A stretch of 10,029 nucleotides of DNA from an uncultured Collinsella sp. (GTDB lineage: Bacteria > Actinomycetota > Coriobacteriia > Coriobacteriales > Coriobacteriaceae): the NCBI GenBank assembly GCA_900541285.1, contig UQJA01000074.1:1-10029 (forward strand). The letters run 5' to 3'. Each line of letters starts with the position of its first letter. The stretch's first letter is position 1. Of this stretch, positions 4,915 through 10,029 are shown in pieces. A program made the position numbers and the translations under genes. Under the pieces are notes generated by a model. It was given only the letters and a program-made list of their open reading frames with translations. It ran no database searches and had not been told where the DNA came from.

Positions 4915-5597
4915 TACATCTGCATAAACGGATTCTGCATAAGTTCGCGCGCCATCGTGGTCGAATCGCCATGGCCCGTCAAGCAAACGGTATCGGGCGG
5001 AAGCGTCTTGGCAAGTTTGGAGAGCGAGCGCATAATCGCCGCCTCGTCACCGCCGGAAAGATCGGTACGACCGTGGCTGCCCGGGAAAAGCGTGTCGCCC
5101 ACAAAGGCGATGTTCCCCTGCTCGGTCGCGGCGAACAGGACGATGCCGCCCGGCGTATGCCCCGGCGTCTCGATCACCTGCAGACAGACGTCGCCCACCT
5201 CGATTGTATCGCCCTCGGCAAGCAAGCGCGTTGGCTCACCCGGATCGGGCGTCTCAATACCCCACATGGCGCGCTGCTCCTCGATATTTGCGCGAGGTAC
5301 CGTCACGTCCTTATCGCACAACTCATATAGTGCGCCGTCGCCAACAACAGCTCGAACCCCGGCGACCCCGCCAACATGGTCGGCATGACCGTGCGTGCAG
5401 ACAGAGCCGAGTACGCGCACCTCGGGATGCGCGGTGCGGATATGCTCCACAAGACGCTCGCCCTCCCACGCCGGATCGACGATTAAGCACTCGTCATTCG
5501 AAATCACGGCGTAACTGTTGGTCTGAATCGGGCCGTTGACGAGTGCCTCAATCGAAGCCGTGCCTCGGGGTGTCAGGTCCAAAGTCATATCGCCCAT
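4914..5597 (-). CDS. MBL-fold metallo-hydrolase, glyoxalase II type
   Basis: A 227-residue single-domain metallo-beta-lactamase-fold protein. Metal ligands are visible: THGHADHVGG supplies His69, His71, Asp73 and His74; His147 is in TPGHTPGG; Asp168 is in FVGDTLFPGSHGRTDL; His209 is in LTGHGD. This pattern and length match small bacterial hydroxyacylglutathione-hydrolase-like (YcbL-type) enzymes that hydrolyse thioesters, but the true substrate is unknown. No signal peptide. Three ATGs are close together: AAGGAGG (5606-5612) stands only 2 nt from the first (5601-5603) and 8 nt from the second (5595-5597), so I prefer the second. It lies 88 nt after rel with a perfect hairpin between, and a position next to rel is common in Firmicutes and relatives, so partial co-transcription is likely. 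Confidence 0.9.
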   Translation of the reverse strand: MGDMTLDLTPRGTASIEALVNGPIQTNSYAVISNDECLIVDPAWEGERLVEHIRTAHPEVRVLGSVCTHGHADHVGGVAGVRAVVGDGALYELCDKDVTVPRANIEEQRAMWGIETPDPGEPTRLLAEGDTIEVGDVCLQVIETPGHTPGGIVLFAATEQGNIAFVGDTLFPGSHGRTDLSGGDEAAIMRSLSKLAKTLPPDTVCLTGHGDSTTMARELMQNPFMQM

Positions 5598-5614
5598 GCG
5601 CATACCCTCCTTCT

Positions 5615-5651
5615 AAAATACGTTCGAGGCACCAAACGATGCCTCGAACGT
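5615..5651 (-). terminator. 12-bp perfect hairpin between rel and the MBL hydrolase
   Basis: ACGTTCGAGGCA (5640-5651) and TGCCTCGAACGT (5620-5631) pair perfectly around an 8-nt loop, followed on the minus strand by ATTTTAG. The short T-run suggests a partial terminator or a processing/stability element, and it ends just before the hydrolase Shine-Dalgarno. Confidence 0.6.
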
Positions 5652-5685
5652 AACCAATATCTATGATGCCGAGAGGCTCTCGCAC

Positions 5686-8046
5686 CTACACACGGCGCTT
5701 GAGCTGAGCTCCGCCTTCGCCGGGCATAAGACGGCGAGCGTCGTAGACCGAATCGACACTGCTGATGGAAGCAAGCAGCGGATCCAGACCACTCGCGTCC
5801 GAGATCTCGACCATAAAGCGCAGGGTTGCAATACCCTCGCGGTTGGTCGACGTGGCGGCAGAAAGGATATTGCCGCCCGCATCGCCAATGGCAATGGTGA
5901 CATCCTTGAGCAGGCCCATGCGGTCCAGGCACTCGACCACGATCTCGACCTGGAAGAGGGTGTCGGCAGCGCCGTCCCACTCCACATCGATCATGCGCTC
6001 GGGATGTTCCATAAGACCCTTGACGTTAGGGCAGTTGGCGCGATGCACCGAAACGCCACGACCGCGCGTGATGAAGCCGACGATGTCGTCGCCCGTCACG
6101 GGGTTGCAGCAATGAGCCAGACGGACCAGCAGGCCGCTGTTGCTCTCGCCCTTAACGATAATGCCGTTACTGGCGCTCTTGCCGCGTTTTTGCGGCTTGC
6201 GGTTGGAGCCGCGGGCAGGCTGCTTCACGACCTCGGCGATAGCCTCGGCCTTGGTGAGCTGTTCCTCGGGCTTGGGGTCCAAGATTTGCTCAACCTTATT
6301 GCCCACAGCGCGCGGGGCAACCTTGCCGGCGCCGACGGCGGCAAACAGGTCCTCGAGCTGCTTGAAGTTAAACTGCTCCGCCACGGCGTTGAGCGCACGC
6401 GTCGAACGCGGCGTAGAAATGCCATAGCCACGCTTACGCAGGTCCTTGGCCAGCATATCGCGACCGGCGGCAGCGTCGTCGTCCTTGGTCGCAGCGGCAA
6501 AATAGCGGCGGATCTTTGACTTGGCGGAAGGTGTCTTAACGATCTTGAGCCAATCGCGCGACGGCTTGGAACTCTTGTTAGTCAGGATTTCAACGCGGTC
6601 GCCCGTCTTGATCTCGTGTGTGAGCGGAGCCACCGCACCGTTGATTTTGGCGCCGACGCAGTGGTTTCCCACCTCGGTGTGAACGGCATAGGCAAAGTCG
6701 AGCGGCGTGGAGCCGGCACGAAGCGCCATGACCTCGCCTTTGGGCGTGAAGACAAAGATCTCTTGATCGAACAGATCGACCTTCAGCGAGTGCAGGTATT
6801 CCTTGGCATCGGTGATCTCGTCGGAAGCCGCCCAATCGAGCGAATGTTTGAGCCAGTTGATCTGGTCGTCCAAACGTTGAGCATCATTGGTCTTAGAAGC
6901 AGACGATCCGCCCGATTTCTTATACAGCCAGTGGGCGGCAATGCCGTACTCGGCCTGCTCATGCATCTCGTAGGTTCGAATCTGAATCTCGAGCGGACGG
7001 GCCGTGGGGCCGATAACCGTCGTGTGGAGCGACTGGTAGTTATTGACCTTGGGCATGGCGATATAGTCTTTAAAGCGACCAGGCATGGGGTGCCACAGCG
7101 TATGCACAGCACCGAGCGTGGAGTAGCAATCGCGCACCGAATGGGTAATAACGCGCAGCGCCACCAGGTCGTAAATCTCGGAGAACTCCTTGCCCTTGCG
7201 CTTCATCTTTTGGTAGATGGACCAATAGTGCTTGGAACGGCCGTTGATCTGGAAGTCCTCCAGACCAATGCGGTTGAGCTCATCGGTAAGCGTCTTGATG
7301 GTCTCGGTAAGGTAGCGCTCGCGGACCTCGCGCGACTCAGCCACCATGCGCGCGATGCGCTGGTAGGCATCGGGCTCCAGGTAGAAGAAGGACAGGTCCT
7401 CGAGCTCCCACTTAATAGAGCTCATGCCCAGGCGGTCGGCCAAGGGCGCGTACACGTCCATGGTCTCGCGAGCCTTAAACAGGCGACGATCCTCGCGCAG
7501 GGCTGCAAGCGTACGCATGTTGTGCAAACGGTCGGCAAGTTTAACGATGATGACGCGAATGTCCTTGGACATGGCGAGGAACATCTTGCGCAGCGTGAGC
7601 GCCTGCTTCTCGTCCATGCTGTCGACTTCGATGTTGGTAAGCTTGGTCACGCCATCGACGAGCTCGGCCACCGTATCGCCAAACAGGCCGGAAACATCGG
7701 CGAGCGAGGTCTCAGTATCCTCGACGGTATCGTGCAGCAGCGCGGCGCACACCACATCGCAGTCCATCTTGAGATCGGCCAAAATGATGGCAACCTCGAC
7801 GGGATGGTTAATGTACATCTCGCCCGAGCGGCGCTTTTGGTTGCAGTGCTTCTCGGCGGCAAAGCAGTAGGCCTGCTCAACCTTAGAAAAGTCGTCCTCA
7901 TTCATATATTTGAGGCACAGGCGCTCCAGTTTGTCGTAGCTGTCCGCCATAATCTCGGGCGGCAGCTCATCGGCATGCTTATAGTGCTCCATCTCCGAAA
8001 ACGGCTGGAGGGTGGAATCATGGGCGGTACGGGCTGCGGCGTCCAT
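5686..8046 (-). CDS. rel: Bifunctional (p)ppGpp synthetase/hydrolase, RelA/SpoT family
   Basis: A 786-residue long RSH enzyme that makes and degrades (p)ppGpp, the stringent-response alarmone. Domains in order: HD hydrolase (about 55-210) with His81, His105-Asp106, Glu109-Asp110 (HDTVEDT) and Asp172 (ADRLHNMRT), all intact; synthetase (about 255-375) with GRSKHYWSIYQKM, Asp293, RFKDYIAMPK and PLEIQIRT (Glu353); TGS (about 428-490); helical region; zinc-finger domain with HCC (645-647), His668 and Cys672; C-terminal ACT (about 697-770). The synthetase loop reads NNYQSLHT where most family members have NGYQSLHT. Both catalytic sites look complete, so it is bifunctional rather than a RelA-type synthetase only. 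The ATG is preceded by AAGGGG at 6-nt spacing and lies 15 nt after the helicase stop, indicating an operon. Confidence 0.97.
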   Translation of the reverse strand: MDAAARTAHDSTLQPFSEMEHYKHADELPPEIMADSYDKLERLCLKYMNEDDFSKVEQAYCFAAEKHCNQKRRSGEMYINHPVEVAIILADLKMDCDVVCAALLHDTVEDTETSLADVSGLFGDTVAELVDGVTKLTNIEVDSMDEKQALTLRKMFLAMSKDIRVIIVKLADRLHNMRTLAALREDRRLFKARETMDVYAPLADRLGMSSIKWELEDLSFFYLEPDAYQRIARMVAESREVRERYLTETIKTLTDELNRIGLEDFQINGRSKHYWSIYQKMKRKGKEFSEIYDLVALRVITHSVRDCYSTLGAVHTLWHPMPGRFKDYIAMPKVNNYQSLHTTVIGPTARPLEIQIRTYEMHEQAEYGIAAHWLYKKSGGSSASKTNDAQRLDDQINWLKHSLDWAASDEITDAKEYLHSLKVDLFDQEIFVFTPKGEVMALRAGSTPLDFAYAVHTEVGNHCVGAKINGAVAPLTHEIKTGDRVEILTNKSSKPSRDWLKIVKTPSAKSKIRRYFAAATKDDDAAAGRDMLAKDLRKRGYGISTPRSTRALNAVAEQFNFKQLEDLFAAVGAGKVAPRAVGNKVEQILDPKPEEQLTKAEAIAEVVKQPARGSNRKPQKRGKSASNGIIVKGESNSGLLVRLAHCCNPVTGDDIVGFITRGRGVSVHRANCPNVKGLMEHPERMIDVEWDGAADTLFQVEIVVECLDRMGLLKDVTIAIGDAGGNILSAATSTNREGIATLRFMVEISDASGLDPLLASISSVDSVYDARRLMPGEGGAQLKRRV

Positions 8047-8061
8047 CGAGGTCCCCTTCCC

Positions 8062-10029
8062 CTAAGCCCGCGGTACGATCGGGCGGTTAACTTTGGCTAG
8101 CATATCAGAAGCGCACGAATCGAGCGCCCAGCTCCGGAAAGCCGAAAACTCCATGCGCGAGCGCAAGCCCTCCAAATAGCGAATTGACCTGCTCAATTGC
8201 ACGCGGCCGGGGTTTTCGGCCATCGCGATGCGACGAGTGTCGTCAAACCCCGAAACTCGACAGAAACCAAGCTCTTCGAAGATTCCCAGGCCGCTTTCCA
8301 CCGAACGCTCGTCGACCGGTGTGCGAGCATCGATGGCAAGGCACATCTGCGCGATGTCGATATCGCTCGCGCTAAAGGAATCGTCCCCGGTTTTGCCGCG
8401 GTTGGAGCGCCACATGGTCTGCAGCGCGCGATAGAGCGTGACGAGCTCGTCGCGCTCGGGCGCATAGCAGTCGAGCAGGCGCTCGTTAATGCGGGCGTCG
8501 CGCGACGAATAGAGCAGATGGATCACGGCGGGCTGGCCATCGCGGCCGGCACGTCCGCTCATCTGGTTGAACTCGATGGCGCCAAACGGCATGTGGTAGA
8601 GCACGACATGGCGGATATCGGGCAGGTTGACACCCTCGCCAAAGGCGGAGGTCGAAACGATGCAGCTGAGGCTTCCGTCTCGGAATGCTTCCTCCACGCG
8701 ACGGCGATCGGAACGCGCAAGCCCCGCGTTATAGAACGCGATATGGGTTGCGCAATCGGGCACACGCTTGCGCAACGTCTTGGCGAGCGCCACGGACTGG
8801 TCGCGCGAATTGACGTAAATGACGGTCTTCTCCCCCGTCGCCACGATCGACACCAAACGGTTCTCGCGGCTCGCAAGGTCGCGGTCGTCCTCGAGCTGCA
8901 GGTTCTCGCGCACCGTCTCGTCGACCACCGTGCGAGTGATCGGCAACATGCGGGCAAGCTCGGCCACGACCGGAGCCGTCGCGGTGGCCGTCGCAGCCAT
9001 AACGACCGGATCGCCCAGGGCTTTGAGGATATCGGGCATGTCAAGATAGGCGCTACGGTCGCCGCCCTTGGCAAGGCCGACGTGGTGCGCCTCATCGATA
9101 ACGACAAAGCCGATGCGGCCCGAACGCGCGAAACGGTCACGGTGGATAGACAGGAACTCGGGCGTCGTGAGCACGATACCGGTGCGACCCGAAGCTAGAC
9201 CGGCGAACACGTCATCGCGTGCGGCCTCCACGGTCTCGCCGGTCAGCACGCCAATGCCAATACCGAGCGCTGCCATCGTCGACGAGAGGTGATAGGCCTG
9301 GTCGGCAACGAGCGCACGCAGCGGATAGACAAAGATGCTCGCACGCCCGCGAAGGACCGCCTCGCGCGCGGCATGCACATGGAAGATGAGCGACTTGCCG
9401 CGCCCCGTTGCCATGATGGCAAGCGTATTGCGTCCATGCGCGAGGGCGTCGAGCGCACGAGCCTGCGCATCATGTAGGGCATGGTTGCCGATGAGAGCGG
9501 TGCGCAGGGCATCTTCCAGGTCTGCGGTCGGAAGGGACGCCCAGCGCTCACGCGCCTCGAGTAACGAGCGCCTGTGCTCCTCGACGTCGTTTGCCGCCTG
9601 TCCCATGTCGAGGTCGGTGCGTCGCACGACGATGTTGACACCGTAGCTGCGGTCGACCACGCCGGGATCGCGCATGCCGAGTGGTCCGGGCGAGCGCACG
9701 TCGGCCATGGGATCTGCCGGCCCGCCCGTCACGGCGCTCACGGCGGCATCGTAGGACGTGCCGGCGTCCATGGCAGGAGCGAGCTGCTTGGCGAGGTGCT
9801 TGTTGAGATAGCCAAGCTGGGTGCCGTCGAGCAAGGTCACGGCGATGGCATTCGCGTCGTATTCGTTCTGGGAATCGCGCCTGAGCAAGAGCTCGACGCC
9901 GGGCTCGAGCGATGCGAGGACGTCCTGGCGGTTTTCGTAGGTGACACCGACCACCTTGGTGTTGAAACGCGCGACTTGCGTGATGCCAGCGTAATCGCCC
10001 GTCTCGCAGATTTCCCCTTGTCGCTCGAA
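8062..10029 (-). CDS. HIRAN-domain DEAD/DEAH-box helicase, 5' end beyond the window
   Basis: 655 residues are visible and the frame stays open to the window edge, so the protein is larger; a GTG at 9952-9954 falls inside the domain and is unlikely to be the start. Residues about 21-105 form a HIRAN domain (FNTKVVGVTYENRQ, then NEYDANAIAV and LGYLNKHLA), a module that recognises DNA ends or stalled forks. A superfamily 2 helicase follows: Walker A ATGRGKS (207-213), TTPEFL (288-293), DEAH (312-315), ATATATA motif III (346-352), AFGEGVN, and motif VI QMSGRAGRDG (489-498), closest in feel to RecQ-like enzymes. The C-terminal 150 residues are unassigned. In many Firmicutes recJ lies just upstream of rel, and the invisible N-terminal part may be a RecJ-type nuclease; this is inference. 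Confidence 0.88.
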   Translation of the reverse strand, partial: FERQGEICETGDYAGITQVARFNTKVVGVTYENRQDVLASLEPGVELLLRRDSQNEYDANAIAVTLLDGTQLGYLNKHLAKQLAPAMDAGTSYDAAVSAVTGGPADPMADVRSPGPLGMRDPGVVDRSYGVNIVVRRTDLDMGQAANDVEEHRRSLLEARERWASLPTADLEDALRTALIGNHALHDAQARALDALAHGRNTLAIMATGRGKSLIFHVHAAREAVLRGRASIFVYPLRALVADQAYHLSSTMAALGIGIGVLTGETVEAARDDVFAGLASGRTGIVLTTPEFLSIHRDRFARSGRIGFVVIDEAHHVGLAKGGDRSAYLDMPDILKALGDPVVMAATATATAPVVAELARMLPITRTVVDETVRENLQLEDDRDLASRENRLVSIVATGEKTVIYVNSRDQSVALAKTLRKRVPDCATHIAFYNAGLARSDRRRVEEAFRDGSLSCIVSTSAFGEGVNLPDIRHVVLYHMPFGAIEFNQMSGRAGRDGQPAVIHLLYSSRDARINERLLDCYAPERDELVTLYRALQTMWRSNRGKTGDDSFSASDIDIAQMCLAIDARTPVDERSVESGLGIFEELGFCRVSGFDDTRRIAMAENPGRVQLSRSIRYLEGLRSRMEFSAFRSWALDSCASDMLAKVNRPIVPRA

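Noticed and set aside
4720..4986. N-terminal extension of 89 codons on the aldolase frame
   Set aside because: The ATG at 4717-4719 has a perfect Shine-Dalgarno and gives the family's normal length. The extension covers the promoter and part of the hydrolase gene and shows no aldolase-like sequence.
6616..8100. A 494-codon open frame on the plus strand
   Set aside because: It is exactly antisense to rel, whose domains and catalytic residues are unambiguous. Long antisense frames are common opposite GC-rich genes, and its translation shows no recognisable motif.
8197..9198. A 333-codon plus-strand frame
   Set aside because: Antisense shadow of the helicase, which has complete SF2 motifs in the other strand.
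9952..9954. GTG as the helicase start
   Set aside because: It lies inside the HIRAN core (FNTKVVGV), and the frame continues open upstream to the window end.

Overview
This is a moderately high-GC bacterial chromosome segment in which every well-supported gene lies on the minus strand. Its content is mostly core: the initiation factor 3/L35/L20 operon, a tRNA-Leu, a class II aldolase, a bifunctional (p)ppGpp enzyme and a helicase. Protein flavour and GC-rich codon use suggest an actinobacterium of the Coriobacteriia (Collinsella-like). That placement is an impression from sequence character, not a search result.

In transcription order (right to left), the window opens inside a large HIRAN-domain DEAD/DEAH helicase (8062-10029, 5' end outside the window). 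It is followed 15 nt later by a full-length bifunctional RelA/SpoT enzyme (5686-8046). A 12-bp perfect hairpin separates this from an MBL-fold hydrolase of the glyoxalase II type (4914-5597). Then come class II fructose-bisphosphate aldolase (3853-4719), with its own strong Shine-Dalgarno and an extended -10, and a 300-nt intergenic region holding a very large bent palindrome and a half copy of it. A cytosolic transglutaminase-like protein follows (2069-3502), then tRNA-Leu(CAA) (1943-2029).

Between the tRNA and infC lies a 68-69 bp direct repeat of the tRNA 3' end plus its terminator, enclosing about 115 bp packed with small palindromes. The infC-rpmI-rplT operon (312-1496) comes next and ends in a strong intrinsic terminator (251-290). 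It is preceded by a roughly 160-nt leader with several hairpins and an intrinsic terminator directly in front of infC, which looks like a transcription attenuator. infC itself appears to start at a non-canonical AUA codon, because the only good Shine-Dalgarno lies inside the first codons of the ATG-initiated reading. The first ~205 nt hold the possible tail of an unidentified plus-strand gene rich in codons that are rare elsewhere in the window.

Functionally the window joins translation (IF3, L35, L20, tRNA-Leu), stringent response (Rel), DNA repair or recombination (helicase) and central glycolysis (aldolase). The most interesting parts are non-coding: the infC leader and AUA start, the tRNA-Leu 3'-end duplication with its palindromic insert, and the large palindrome downstream of the aldolase. 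I see no CRISPR array, transposase, phage gene or defence cassette, and no whole new gene system.
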